A stretch of 60,626 bases of DNA from Gammaproteobacteria bacterium. GTDB taxonomy: Bacteria > Pseudomonadota > Gammaproteobacteria > DSM-16500. The stretch is from assembly GCA_013286085.1 (NCBI GenBank), contig JABDGK010000008.1:1-60626 (forward strand). The letters run 5' to 3'. Below, piece by piece: positions 46,740 to 54,897 of this stretch. Both the position numbers and the translations under genes were made by a program. The first letter of the stretch is position 1, and each line of letters begins with the position of its first letter. The notes under the pieces are model-generated. The model was not told where the DNA came from. It did not search any database and saw only the letters and a program-made list of their open reading frames with translations.

Positions 46740-47165
46740 CTAAGGCGATTTTTCTGGTAAATGGTGACGAATATAGTCGGGTAATGGTATGGATTTTTCG
46801 AGCTGGCGGTCAACCCAGACGACTTTTGTGGTTCCTTCGGCATATAAAACATCGGTATGTTGTTGTGAATAAATTTGATAAAAACAATCGTAACTGCTGC
46901 GTCCAGCGGGACCTACGAATAATTTGACAAGGACTGTTTCTGGGTAAACGATGGCTTTCAGAAAAGTGCAATTCGCCGTCACAATGACGGGTCCCACATC
47001 GTAGAGATGTATATCGTTGGGTGTGATCGACTGCCACCAATCAATGCGCGCCACTTCAAAATAGGATAAATAGACACTGTTATTGACGTGGCCAAACGCA
47101 TCCATGTCGCACCAACGTACAGGGATTTCGGTAGTATAGACACATTTCCAGTTTGGTTGAGTCAT
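46740..47165 (-). CDS. Hotdog-fold acyl-CoA thioesterase (4HBT/FadM-YbgC type)
   Basis: This 141-residue thioesterase contains the 4HBT signature VRWCDMDAFGHVNNSVYLSYFEVARIDWW, with the catalytic aspartate in DMDAFGHVNN. The later GPAGRSSYDCFYQIYSQQ and VWVDRQLEKSIPLPDYI match the family. ATG 47165 follows AAGGAAG. It is the first gene of a pair with the acyl-activating enzyme, which makes the kind of thioester this enzyme could hydrolyse. A 7-2-7 inverted repeat lies about 30 bases upstream. Confidence 0.87.
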   Translation of the reverse strand: MTQPNWKCVYTTEIPVRWCDMDAFGHVNNSVYLSYFEVARIDWWQSITPNDIHLYDVGPVIVTANCTFLKAIVYPETVLVKLFVGPAGRSSYDCFYQIYSQQHTDVLYAEGTTKVVWVDRQLEKSIPLPDYIRHHLPEKSP

Positions 47166-47190
47166 CGTGGCTTCCTTGCGATGATAATAA

Positions 47191-47206
47191 TGTAAGAAAT
47201 CTTACA
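47191..47206. promoter_or_regulatory. Operator-like palindrome upstream of the thioesterase operon
   Basis: TGTAAGA-AA-TCTTACA is a perfect 7-2-7 dyad, 26 bases before the thioesterase ATG. This suits a dimeric repressor. No regulator gene is adjacent, so the protein is unknown. Confidence 0.5.
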
Positions 47207-47248
47207 ATAATTTGAAAAGATTGCTAGCTAATCATAACTGTTTATTCA

Positions 47249-47283
47249 GTAGGGTGGACACGCTGCGCTTTGTCCACCCTACG
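47249..47283. repeat. Palindromic repeat family A copy upstream of queC
   Basis: GTAGGGTGGACA .. TGTCCACCCTAC with centre CGCTGCGCTT, followed by a short T-run. An extended -10 (TGGTATCAT, 47300-47308) just downstream is a plausible queC promoter. Confidence 0.85.
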
Positions 47284-47340
47284 TTTTTATACAGGGTTTT
47301 GGTATCATGCTTTCTTTAGTTGCACATTTATAGGTGAATT

Positions 47341-48006
47341 ATGCAGAAAAAAGCCGTTATTTTATTCTCTGGGGGATTGGATTCCACAACTTGCTTGGCA
47401 ATAGCCAAGGCGCAATGTTTTGATTGTTACGCATTAAGTTTTCATTATGGCCAAAAGCATTCGACTGAATTGGAAGCTGCAAAACGTATTGCGGCAGCAG
47501 CCAATGTGGTTGAACATAAAATCGTGACAGTAGATTTAAGTGGTTCAGCACTGACTGATGTAGATCAAGTTGTTGAAGATTACAAAGGAGATGGTTTGAT
47601 ACCCACGACTTATGTGCCAGCGCGTAATACCGTGTTTTTATCTATTGCACTCGGTTGGGCGGAAGTGATCGGTGCATTTGATATTTTTATCGGTGCCAAT
47701 GTGATGGATTATTCGGGCTATCCTGATTGTCGTCCTGAATATTTAAGAGCATTTGAAAAACTTGCCGATCTTGCGACGAAAGCCGGTGTTGAAGGTGCAC
47801 ATTACAGAGTGAATGCGCCATTATTGCATTTAACGAAAGCCGATATTATTAAAGAAGGTCTGCGGCTAGGTATCAATTATAGTACAACAGTATCTTGTTA
47901 TCGTGCTGATGAACATGGACGTGCATGTGGTACTTGCGATAGTTGTATGTATCGTAAAAAAGGTTTTACGGAAGCAGGTGTGGCTGATCAAACAAGCTAT
48001 ATCTAA
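47341..48006 (+). CDS. queC: 7-cyano-7-deazaguanine synthase QueC
   Basis: This cytosolic ATP-dependent enzyme converts 7-carboxy-7-deazaguanine to preQ0 in queuosine tRNA modification. The 221 residues begin with the PP-loop [18 protein letters not shown]. They contain [34 protein letters not shown] and [17 protein letters not shown]. They end with the zinc-binding cysteines in [25 protein letters not shown]. Length is typical. No preQ1 riboswitch is evident upstream, and no other queuosine gene lies in the window. Confidence 0.95.
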   Translation: MQKKAVILFSGGLDSTTCLAIAKAQCFDCYALSFHYGQKHSTELEAAKRIAAAANVVEHKIVTVDLSGSALTDVDQVVEDYKGDGLIPTTYVPARNTVFLSIALGWAEVIGAFDIFIGANVMDYSGYPDCRPEYLRAFEKLADLATKAGVEGAHYRVNAPLLHLTKADIIKEGLRLGINYSTTVSCYRADEHGRACGTCDSCMYRKKGFTEAGVADQTSYI

Positions 48007-48016
48007 AACGTAACGT

Positions 48017-48095
48017 GTAGCCCGTATGGAGCGTAGCGTAATACGGGATGGTATGCCGCAAAATCCCGTATTACGCTACGCTCCATACGGGCTAC
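48017..48095. repeat. Palindromic repeat family B, copy 3
   Basis: GTAGCCCGTATGGAGCG .. and its reverse complement around a 15-base centre lie between the convergent queC and fis genes. The arms differ slightly from the other two B copies (AGCGTAG for AGCGCAG), changed on both sides so that pairing is kept. Confidence 0.9.
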
Positions 48096-48098
48096 GTG

Positions 48099-48365
48099 CT
48101 AGTCTAACATGCCATATTGTTTTAATTTTTTGCGTAATGTACCGCGCGAAATGCCCAGGATATTAGCCATTTTGACTTGATTATAATGTGTGTGATTAAT
48201 CAATGTTTCTAATAAGGGACGTTCAATTTCTTCTAATAATATAGAATAAAAATCCACTGGCTGTTCACTACCAATATTCGTGAAATAGTTGCGTAAAGTA
48301 TCTTTGACCGCTTGTCTTAGTGTGATGGAATCAAGACTTTCTGCGGTTGCTATTTTTTCTGACAT
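48099..48365 (-). CDS. fis: DNA-binding protein Fis
   Basis: This nucleoid-associated regulator and DNA-bending dimer has 88 residues from ATG 48365 (GGAG seven bases upstream). The C-terminal helix-turn-helix is intact: LLETLINHTHYNQVKMANILGISRGTLRKKLKQYG. The N-terminal half is shorter in conservation than enterobacterial Fis (98 residues), as in other distant gammaproteobacteria. The usual dusB partner is not adjacent. It sits beside hup, an H1-like gene and a proQ-like gene. Confidence 0.92.
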   Translation of the reverse strand: MSEKIATAESLDSITLRQAVKDTLRNYFTNIGSEQPVDFYSILLEEIERPLLETLINHTHYNQVKMANILGISRGTLRKKLKQYGMLD

Positions 48366-48470
48366 ATTCAAACTCCATGTGAGTCATTTACGCTGAGGTA
48401 AATGTGGTTTATTAGTAGAATGGAATGTATTTTTAGAGAGGCATCTCAATATGATTATATTTATTATGTT

Positions 48471-48510
48471 ATAAACCTCAGCAATCCATCGCTGAGGTTT
48501 ATATTTTTTA
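48471..48510 (+). terminator. Strong hairpin plus T-run between fis and hup
   Basis: ATAAACCTCAGC / GCTGAGGTTTAT is a perfect 12-pair stem with an eight-base loop, followed by a T-run on the + strand. Both flanking genes are on the - strand, so this orientation would stop antisense transcription into hup. It may also end hup mRNA as a hairpin without a U-tail. Confidence 0.65.
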
Positions 48511-48511
48511 A

Positions 48512-48802
48512 TTACTTAGCAGTCTCTTTTGAATCAACAACATCTTTAAGATTCTTGCCAGCTTTGAAAAAAGGTACAACCGCTTCCTTGATCAGCATTT
48601 CTTGACCGGTACGCGGATTACGTACTTTGCGAGCCGCACGTTTTTTGACACCAAAGCTGCCAAAACCAACTAAAGAAACCGCTTCGCCTTTGGTTAGTGT
48701 GCTAACAATGCTATCTAGTGCAGCAATCAATGCTTTTTCAGCTTTTGATTGTGATATCTCGGCTTTATCTGCAATGGCAGAAACCAGCTGTGATTTATTC
48801 AT
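48512..48802 (-). CDS. hupB: DNA-binding protein HU
   Basis: This histone-like DNA-bending protein has 96 residues. It begins MNKSQLVSAIADKAEISQSKAEKALIAAL. The beta-arm signature is GFGSFGVKKRAARKVRNPRTGQEM, with the intercalating proline in RNPRTG. The C-terminus has a short extra tail (DVVDSKETAK). ATG 48802 has GGAG. An HU rather than IHF assignment follows from the start and arm sequence. A 14-base palindrome lies 13 bases upstream of the ATG. Confidence 0.93.
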   Translation of the reverse strand: MNKSQLVSAIADKAEISQSKAEKALIAALDSIVSTLTKGEAVSLVGFGSFGVKKRAARKVRNPRTGQEMLIKEAVVPFFKAGKNLKDVVDSKETAK

Positions 48803-48814
48803 AGTAACTCCTAA

Positions 48815-48828
48815 AGTTATCGATAACT
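48815..48828. promoter_or_regulatory. Perfect 14-base palindrome in the hup leader
   Basis: AGTTATCGATAACT lies directly upstream of the hup Shine-Dalgarno. It could be an operator or part of the mRNA leader. No regulator is recognised. Confidence 0.4.
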
Positions 48829-48865
48829 ACTAACACATTAGTATGAAGCAACCGTCTCACCACGA

Positions 48866-49483
48866 TTATTCGACTGTCTCGAATTCTTGTTCTGTGGCGA
48901 TAATGCTGTCTTCTGTACGTGTTATTTGAGGAGTTGCTGGCTGTTGGTCTCTCGTCGTCACAGCTAATGTTTTTGTTTTAGTTGTTTTCTTGCGAGCTTT
49001 AGGCTTAGCTGCTTGACGAAGTTTTTGTTCCCACTGTTTTTCGAACGCGGTAATTAACTTCGTGATAGCACGGTGTTTGTTTTCTGTTTGGGCAATTGTT
49101 TTTGATTGTAACTTTAGTTGACCAATCCGTGTTGAAATTTCAGCAATGGTCTTGGTTATTTTGCCGATTGTTTGTTTATGAGCTGCTAACTGTTTCTTGG
49201 TAGCATTGCTTGGTTTTGCTTTGTGTTTAGTAGCGCTAGCAATGGCTTGTTTTTGAGCTGTTTTCTTTTGTTGCTGTGCTTTTTTCAGTTCAGATTGCAA
49301 TTTTTTGTCTTGTTGTGTTAACGCTTTGAGTTCTTTTTCACAATGCGCAATTAATTTGGTGTGCGCATCTTTTAAATTCTTTTCTAAGTTAGCTATCGGT
49401 GAGTGAACAGTTGTTTTAACAGGGCGCTTTGTTGCGGTGGTTTTTTTTGCTTTTACTTTTTTCGTAACTTTTTTACGTGACAT
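48866..49483 (-). CDS. Lys/Ala-rich histone-H1-like coiled-coil protein
   Basis: This 205-residue protein has basic ends: MSRKKVTKKVKAKKTTATKR at the start and AKPKARKKTTKTK near residue 165. The middle is a long coiled coil (about 30-160, LEKNLKDAHTKLIAHCEKELKALTQQDKKLQSELKKAQQQ). The tail of the last 30 residues is acidic/polar. AlgP-like and H1-like bacterial DNA-binding proteins have this composition. It lies with hup and fis, which supports a chromatin role, but composition alone can mislead. A role in the compact nucleoid of a developmental form is speculation. Confidence 0.65.
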   Translation of the reverse strand: MSRKKVTKKVKAKKTTATKRPVKTTVHSPIANLEKNLKDAHTKLIAHCEKELKALTQQDKKLQSELKKAQQQKKTAQKQAIASATKHKAKPSNATKKQLAAHKQTIGKITKTIAEISTRIGQLKLQSKTIAQTENKHRAITKLITAFEKQWEQKLRQAAKPKARKKTTKTKTLAVTTRDQQPATPQITRTEDSIIATEQEFETVE

Positions 49484-49687
49484 GTGCGATGATCCTCATC
49501 AGAATTTTTCAAGACTGTAAAATTTAACACTCTTTTGCTGGAAAAGTCTACACTGTGTTGCTGTTTATTATTGATTTAATTTTAGGAAATCTTTAAAGTA
49601 TGGGCTCGTGTTAATGGCGTATAAAATTTGTTTATTAACATAAATAAATTTTACGGGTTGTAAGAATTAATAGGAGCAATTAACTTC

Positions 49688-50218
49688 ATGAGTAATGCAA
49701 GTTTAAAGGAGCAACTGCAAGCTTTATCATTGGGATCCCCTGCAACTGCAGGAGAACAAGGGCAAAAGCCTACAAAACCTCAGTATAATAGCAACAAGCA
49801 GAAGCAACCTGAAAAGAAAGCGATGCCACAAGCGAAGCCAGCTTGGCTTGAGCATGCCCAATACGGTGTTGAGTTGCTAAAAGCTTACTTCCCACAATGT
49901 TTTAAAGACATGAAAGAGGTTCAGCCATTAAAAGTAGGCATTAAACAAGATCTTGTGAAGTTGCTGAGTACCCGTGATGATATTGTGACTGCTGATAAAG
50001 CGTGTATGGTCACTAGCCTATCTTATTATGTGAATTCGACCGCCTATCATAAGGGTGTCGTGGCAGGGGCGACTCGCATCGATTTGGAAGGTAATGCAGC
50101 GGGTGTTATTTCTGTAGAAGAAGCGAAATATTCTACTGATTGTCGTCAAGCCAAACTACAAAAGAAAAAACCTGCAAAACCACAAGGTAAAGCAAAAGAA
50201 CATGTGAATAATGAATAA
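49688..50218 (+). CDS. ProQ/FinO-domain RNA chaperone
   Basis: This 176-residue protein has a disordered Gln/Lys/Pro-rich N-terminus (about 1-55) and a ProQ/FinO domain (about 56-145). The domain is seen in LLKAYFPQCFKDMKEVQPLKVGIKQDLVKLL and SLSYYVNSTAYHKGVVAGATRIDLEGNAAGVIS, which contain the conserved PLKxGI, Y..L and GA.R.DL.G positions. A basic tail (LQKKKPAKPQGKAK) follows. Proteins of this type bind structured sRNAs and mRNA 3' ends. AGGAG precedes ATG 49688 at a slightly long distance. The full-length ProQ C-terminal Tudor-like domain is absent. Confidence 0.85.
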   Translation: MSNASLKEQLQALSLGSPATAGEQGQKPTKPQYNSNKQKQPEKKAMPQAKPAWLEHAQYGVELLKAYFPQCFKDMKEVQPLKVGIKQDLVKLLSTRDDIVTADKACMVTSLSYYVNSTAYHKGVVAGATRIDLEGNAAGVISVEEAKYSTDCRQAKLQKKKPAKPQGKAKEHVNNE

Positions 50219-50362
50219 ATCTCTAATCGTGGGCTAATAAATACTTTATATACCCAATTGGCGCCAATATTTTGTTCGCTATCAGGGTTCTTATGTGCTA
50301 AATTTACCCGCTAATTTTTATTACAAAGCATGGGTTATCAAACTCGTGTGCGGAGAGTTTGT

Positions 50363-51952
50363 ATGGAGTTAAATCGTCGGTTTTCCCCTATTAGTTTATT
50401 GATGTTAAGTATTAATGGCATGATAGGTTCAGCTTGGCTGTTTGCGCCGTTGTATGCGGCTAAAATTGCAGGTTCAGCCGCCATTGTTGCCTGGCTAATT
50501 GGTGGTGTTGCCACGGTATTAATTGCATTAACGTTTGCTGAGTTGTCCGTCTTATTACCGGTTGCGGGTGGTACAGCACAAATTCCTCAATTAAGTCATG
50601 GGATGTTTACGAGTTTTATTCTGAGTTGGGTGGCGTGGTTATCGGCGCTTACAATGGCTCCTATTGAAGTGCAAGCGGTGCTGCAATATGCCTCTACGTA
50701 TTTTCCTTCATTGACACATTTAGTCAATGGCGTGCCATTGTTAACAGGGATGGGATTATGTTGGGCCACCATTTTAATGCTGGGTTTATGTATTATTAAT
50801 ATTGCGAGTTTTAAAGGTTTAGTGCGTTTTAATTTCGTGCTCTTTATTTTTAAAGTGTTCGTGATTGTGTTAACGATTGTCATGTTGATTACAGTGAGTT
50901 TCCATCCGGCGAATTTTTCTGGTATTGCAACTGCTACAGGGAGTGGTACCGGCTGGCAAACTATTTTAGCGGCGGTGGCATCCGGTGGTGTGGCATTTGC
51001 TTTTACCGGATTTAAACATGGTGTGGAATTAGCGGGTGAAGCAAAGAAACAAGCCATTGCTATTCCACTGGCTGTTGTGGGTTCGGTGGTATGTTGCTTG
51101 CTTTTATATATGGGATTACAAATTGCATTTATTGGCGCGCTCAAACCTGAAGCCTTGCAGAATGGCTGGGCGCATTTATCTTTTGCTGGTGATGTGGGTC
51201 CTTTTGCTGGATTAGCCGCGGGTTTAGGATTGGTATGGCTGTTGAAGCTTCTTTATGTCGATGCGGCAATTTCTCCAATGGGCGCAGGCTTGATTTATGT
51301 CACATCTACCGCACGTATTCTTTATGCAATGAGTAAAATTGGTTATGTGCCAGGATTTCTATCGCGCCTTAGCAAACAGAATTTTCCTGTTTATGCTATT
51401 TTTGCTAATTTTGCTGTGGGTATGTTTTTGTTTTTACCGTTACCGGGCTGGCAAGCCATGGTAAGTTTTTTGGTTTCCGCCATGGTTATTTCATATGCGA
51501 TGGGTCCAATCGCTGTATTATGTTTGCGACTGGAACTACCCAATGCCCCACGTCATTTCCGGTTACCTTTCGTTAATGTTATTTGTCTGCTGGCTTTTTA
51601 CTTTTGTAATTTATTAAGTTACTGGACTGGCTGGGATACCGTTTATAAATTAGCAATTGCCATTTTAATTGGGTTTAGTTTTTTTGGGGTGTCGTATCTG
51701 CGTGGTAAAATCAAAGCGGATTCTATCGGCTTAAAATCAGCACTGTGGGTAATTCCCTATTTGCTTGGCTTAACATTGATTTCGTATCTGGGTTCATTCG
51801 GTGGTAAGAATGTGATTCCATTTGGATGGGACTTTTTGGTTATCGCTATTTTCAGTGGGATAATGATGTATCTTGCGGTGATTAGTCGTTCTACCAATAT
51901 GGTTCAGGATTTTGCTACTTATCAATTGGTAGAACCTGCAGCCGTTATTTAA
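50363..51952 (+). CDS. APC-family amino acid permease/antiporter
   Basis: This is an inner-membrane transporter of 529 residues with about 12 hydrophobic segments. It begins MELNRRFSPISLLMLSINGMIGSAWLFAPLYAAKIAG, where NGMIGSAWLF replaces the usual GxGxGIF-type segment 1 motif. VAFAFTGFKHGVELAGEAKKQ near residue 210 corresponds to segment 6 and its following loop. ATG 50363 with GGAGAG is preferred over an upstream in-frame ATG at 50330. The substrate is unknown. It is more distant from the CAT-type permease at 1648, and several Legionellales encode many such transporters. Confidence 0.85.
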   Translation: MELNRRFSPISLLMLSINGMIGSAWLFAPLYAAKIAGSAAIVAWLIGGVATVLIALTFAELSVLLPVAGGTAQIPQLSHGMFTSFILSWVAWLSALTMAPIEVQAVLQYASTYFPSLTHLVNGVPLLTGMGLCWATILMLGLCIINIASFKGLVRFNFVLFIFKVFVIVLTIVMLITVSFHPANFSGIATATGSGTGWQTILAAVASGGVAFAFTGFKHGVELAGEAKKQAIAIPLAVVGSVVCCLLLYMGLQIAFIGALKPEALQNGWAHLSFAGDVGPFAGLAAGLGLVWLLKLLYVDAAISPMGAGLIYVTSTARILYAMSKIGYVPGFLSRLSKQNFPVYAIFANFAVGMFLFLPLPGWQAMVSFLVSAMVISYAMGPIAVLCLRLELPNAPRHFRLPFVNVICLLAFYFCNLLSYWTGWDTVYKLAIAILIGFSFFGVSYLRGKIKADSIGLKSALWVIPYLLGLTLISYLGSFGGKNVIPFGWDFLVIAIFSGIMMYLAVISRSTNMVQDFATYQLVEPAAVI

Positions 51953-52030
51953 TATCTTCGTACACGACAAACAATCGATGAACCCATCGTGAACGTGCCC
52001 GTTTTTGCAAATTTACTTTGATATTTTAGC

Positions 52031-52062
52031 CGGTGGACACGCGGTACTTTGTCCACCCTACG
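52031..52062. repeat. Palindromic repeat family A copy
   Basis: CGGTGGACACGCGGTACTTT / GTCCACCCTACG lies between the convergent permease and L,D-transpeptidase genes, just after a degenerate piece (GTGAACGTGCCCG) of the repeat at 1455-1538. Confidence 0.8.
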
Positions 52063-52069
52063 ATTCTAA

Positions 52070-52759
52070 TCACTGCCGTACAATCACCGGCGTACCAATA
52101 TCCACAAACTCTTGGTTTAACCACTTCGCGTCGTCCACAACGAGACGGACACAACCGTGGCTAGCATTGTAGCCTGGTACTTCATACGAACCATGCAGGG
52201 CAAAGCCACCATGGAAAAACATACAATAGGGCATCGGTGCACCACCACGGCCAACGGGATATTTCGTCGAGAAACAGCCGCGACCTTCTTTTTGATACAC
52301 AGCAAATTTTCCAAGAGCCGTATGACAACCGTGACCAATATCGGGGCAATAGCCACGCGCACTGGATGCGGCTCCCCAGCGTACCAATGTACCGCTCGCA
52401 TCATAAGCACCCCAAGCGGATTCGCCTGTTGAAACAATCACGATTTTTTCACCAGGAGGACTGATTTGTTGTGGAAATGGTGAAAATTGCATATCCGATA
52501 CACGATCAAGATTTCGTGGAATGGCAATGCGCATGCCAGGTTCTAGTTGGATACCCATGCGATTAATTTTCATGACGAGATTTTGTTGTGCAGGATCAGG
52601 AAATAAGCGTTCCCATGTTTCACCATGTCTGACACGATGACAAACAAAGTCATTACTATTATTACAAAGACGGGCACCATAATAACGACTTTCTCCATAA
52701 GCAATCATATTAGCAGCACAAAGAGAAAGTATGAGCAATATTCTGGCGATAACAGACAT
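52070..52759 (-). CDS. L,D-transpeptidase with LysM-like region
   Basis: This is a periplasmic YkuD-domain enzyme of 229 residues. The signal peptide is about 1-24 (MSVIARILLILSLCAANMIAYG). A LysM-like segment (CHRVRHGETWERLFPDPAQQNLVMKINRMGIQLEPGMRIAIP) precedes the catalytic domain. That domain has FFHGGFALHGS and the catalytic cysteine in NASHGCVRLVVDDAKWLN. ATG 52759 is chosen because GAGGAG lies right before it; the earlier ATG at 52774 contains this Shine-Dalgarno. It is likely to attach or cross-link peptidoglycan. Confidence 0.9.
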   Translation of the reverse strand: MSVIARILLILSLCAANMIAYGESRYYGARLCNNSNDFVCHRVRHGETWERLFPDPAQQNLVMKINRMGIQLEPGMRIAIPRNLDRVSDMQFSPFPQQISPPGEKIVIVSTGESAWGAYDASGTLVRWGAASSARGYCPDIGHGCHTALGKFAVYQKEGRGCFSTKYPVGRGGAPMPYCMFFHGGFALHGSYEVPGYNASHGCVRLVVDDAKWLNQEFVDIGTPVIVRQ

Positions 52760-52941
52760 GATGTAGCTCCTCATATTATTATTTTGTTTATGCTCATAAT
52801 GCATTACAGATAAGCTGTTATATGTAATCAGTATAAAACAAAAACAGAATTTTGGTTGTGCAAGCCATAGAAAAATAAAATGAGAGACCGTGTTAATTTA
52901 TAATTAATAATTAGATCATCATGTTATAGAATAAATAATAT

Positions 52942-52970
52942 TTCACAGGGCTCCTGTGGATAACTATAAA
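52942..52970 (+). promoter_or_regulatory. Promoter with a consensus DnaA box in its spacer
   Basis: TTCACA (52942-52947), a 17-base spacer and TATAAA (52965-52970) make a good sigma70-type promoter for the crotonase pair. TGTGGATAA (52955-52963), the exact reverse of TTATCCACA, lies in the spacer. Confidence 0.6.
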
Positions 52971-53006
52971 ATGCAAGATATTCACAAAAAATAGGATGGT
53001 TTAGCG

Positions 53007-53795
53007 ATGGATAATGCTGCAACGTTATTGAATATGACGCGTATCAACTCCCATATTTTACATATTAAATTAAATCGCCCCGAGGCACTGAATGCATTGA
53101 ATGCGGAGTTGATGAGCCAGCTCGAGAATGTTTTTTTAGAAGCGAAAGCGGATGTGACAGTGAAAGCCATTTTGTTAAGTGGCGAAGGAAAAGCATTTTG
53201 TGCCGGTGCAGACATCAAACAACTTGCCACATTGAATGCGCATACCGGCAGTGAGTTCGCACGTTATGGTCAACGAGTTTTTCGTTTATTAGAACAATTG
53301 GGTAAGCCATCACTGGCTGCAATCCATGGTTTTGCTTTAGGTGGTGGTTGTGAATTAGCCATGTCGGCGACATTGCGTATTGCAGCGGATACAGCGGTAT
53401 TCGGTCAACCTGAAATAAAACTGGGTGTTATTCCTGGTTTTGGTGGCACCCAACGATTGTCTCGTTTGGTTGGTAAAGGACGTGCATTAGACCTCTGTCT
53501 TACTGGACGTCTCATCAAAGCTGAAGAAGCCCATCGCTGGGGATTAGTGAATGAAGTTGTCGCATCGGATCAGTTATTATCTCGAGCGACACAATTGTTA
53601 ACGGATTTAATTAAGCTTGCGCCTATTGCACTGCAAAGTATGATGATGACGATTGATCAAGGCTATGACTTGTCATTAACGGATGCGTTTGCATTGGAAG
53701 CCGCACATTTTGGATTGTGTTGTGCGACTACGGATAAAAAAGAAGGCGTGAAGGCTTTTATTGAAAAACGGGCCGCTTTGTTTTGTGGAGAATAA
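53007..53795 (+). CDS. Enoyl-CoA hydratase
   Basis: This crotonase-family hydratase has 262 residues. Motifs include LNRPEALNALNAELM, oxyanion-hole FCAGADIKQLA near residue 70, GFALGGGCELAMSATLRIAAD near 110 (catalytic Glu in CELAM) and GQPEIKLGVIPGFGGTQRL near 135 (second catalytic Glu). Both glutamates are present, as in true hydratases. It is followed two bases later by 3-hydroxyisobutyryl-CoA hydrolase. Methacrylyl-CoA hydration in valine breakdown is therefore likely, with general short-chain enoyl-CoA hydration the alternative. Confidence 0.9.
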   Translation: MDNAATLLNMTRINSHILHIKLNRPEALNALNAELMSQLENVFLEAKADVTVKAILLSGEGKAFCAGADIKQLATLNAHTGSEFARYGQRVFRLLEQLGKPSLAAIHGFALGGGCELAMSATLRIAADTAVFGQPEIKLGVIPGFGGTQRLSRLVGKGRALDLCLTGRLIKAEEAHRWGLVNEVVASDQLLSRATQLLTDLIKLAPIALQSMMMTIDQGYDLSLTDAFALEAAHFGLCCATTDKKEGVKAFIEKRAALFCGE

Positions 53796-53797
53796 GC

Positions 53798-54877
53798 ATG
53801 CAAGAGAAAGTCGATATTTTTTTTGAAGAAATACCGGGTAAAGACGGTAACATTGGTTTGATTACGTTAAATCGTCCTGAAGTTCTTAATGCGTTAAATC
53901 AAGCTATATTTGTTGCAATGAATGCGAAACTACAAGAATGGGGTAGTGCAGACACTATCAAAGCTGTTGTCATTCGCGCTGCAGAAGGGCGTGCATTTTG
54001 TGCGGGCGGTGATATTCGCTCAGCCTACGAACGTGCCAAAGCAAACGATCCCACACTCGTTAATTTTTTTGCCGAAGAATACAGCATGAATCGCACTATC
54101 TATCATTTTCCTAAGCCTTATATTGCTTTGATGAATGGGATTACCATGGGTGGCGGTGTGGGTATTTCTATTCATGGTTCGCATCGTGTCGCAACAGAAC
54201 GGTATGTGTTTGCGATGCCTGAAACTGGTATTGGTTTTTATCCGGATGTGGGCGCAACGTATTTTTTATCGCGCTTGCCACATAAGATAGGTTTTTATTT
54301 AGGATTGACAGGTGCCAAGATTGATCATCATGATGCACATGCATTAGGGTTGATTGATTATGTGGTAGAGCCTGATGTTTTTCCCGATATTGTAACAAAA
54401 CTAGCGGAGACTTCGTTACAACACAATGCAGATGCCACGGTGTCTGAAGTATTAAATAGTTTTATGATTCCGAATGGCAAATCCAGTTTAATGGATAAGC
54501 AAACAGCCATTGAAATGTGTTTTTCTAAAGACACGGTGATTGGCATACTGGATGCATTGGAACATTTTCCAGATGCTTGGAGTCAACAAGTGGCGGCATT
54601 GATGAGTACAAAATCGCCGACCAGTTTATCTGTGACTTTGCGGCAATTAACAGAAGGAAAAAAATTAAAATTTGATACTTGTATGGATCTGGAATTGCGT
54701 TTAACGAGTCGTTTTCTACAAGGCCATGATTTTTTTGAAGGTATCCGTGCTGCTATTATCGATAAAGACCACTCGCCCCATTGGCGGCCGGCTAAGTTAG
54801 AAGCAATTCATTCTACTGATATAGATCACTATTTTGCGCTGTTACCCGCTGAATTGTCGACACGAGAAAATCTGTAA
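53798..54877 (+). CDS. 3-hydroxyisobutyryl-CoA hydrolase
   Basis: This 359-residue crotonase-family thioesterase frees 3-hydroxyisobutyrate from its CoA ester in valine degradation. Motifs are LNRPEVLNALNQAIF, RAFCAGGDIRSAYERAK, NGITMGGGVGISIHGSHRVATE and FAMPETGIGFYPDVGATYFLSRLP, the last being diagnostic for the HIBCH subgroup. The C-terminal domain (DLELRLTSRFLQGHDFFEGIRAAIIDKDHSPHWRPAKLE) is complete. ATG 53798 with GGAG is preferred over a TTG at 53783. Its product would go to MmsB and then MmsA, both of which are broken at the left edge as the sequence stands. Confidence 0.92.
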   Translation: MQEKVDIFFEEIPGKDGNIGLITLNRPEVLNALNQAIFVAMNAKLQEWGSADTIKAVVIRAAEGRAFCAGGDIRSAYERAKANDPTLVNFFAEEYSMNRTIYHFPKPYIALMNGITMGGGVGISIHGSHRVATERYVFAMPETGIGFYPDVGATYFLSRLPHKIGFYLGLTGAKIDHHDAHALGLIDYVVEPDVFPDIVTKLAETSLQHNADATVSEVLNSFMIPNGKSSLMDKQTAIEMCFSKDTVIGILDALEHFPDAWSQQVAALMSTKSPTSLSVTLRQLTEGKKLKFDTCMDLELRLTSRFLQGHDFFEGIRAAIIDKDHSPHWRPAKLEAIHSTDIDHYFALLPAELSTRENL

Positions 54878-54897
54878 ATTCAATAAGATAATCTTAA

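Noticed and set aside
47207-47340. preQ1 riboswitch upstream of queC
   Set aside because: The region holds a family-A palindrome and an extended -10, but no recognisable preQ1 aptamer.
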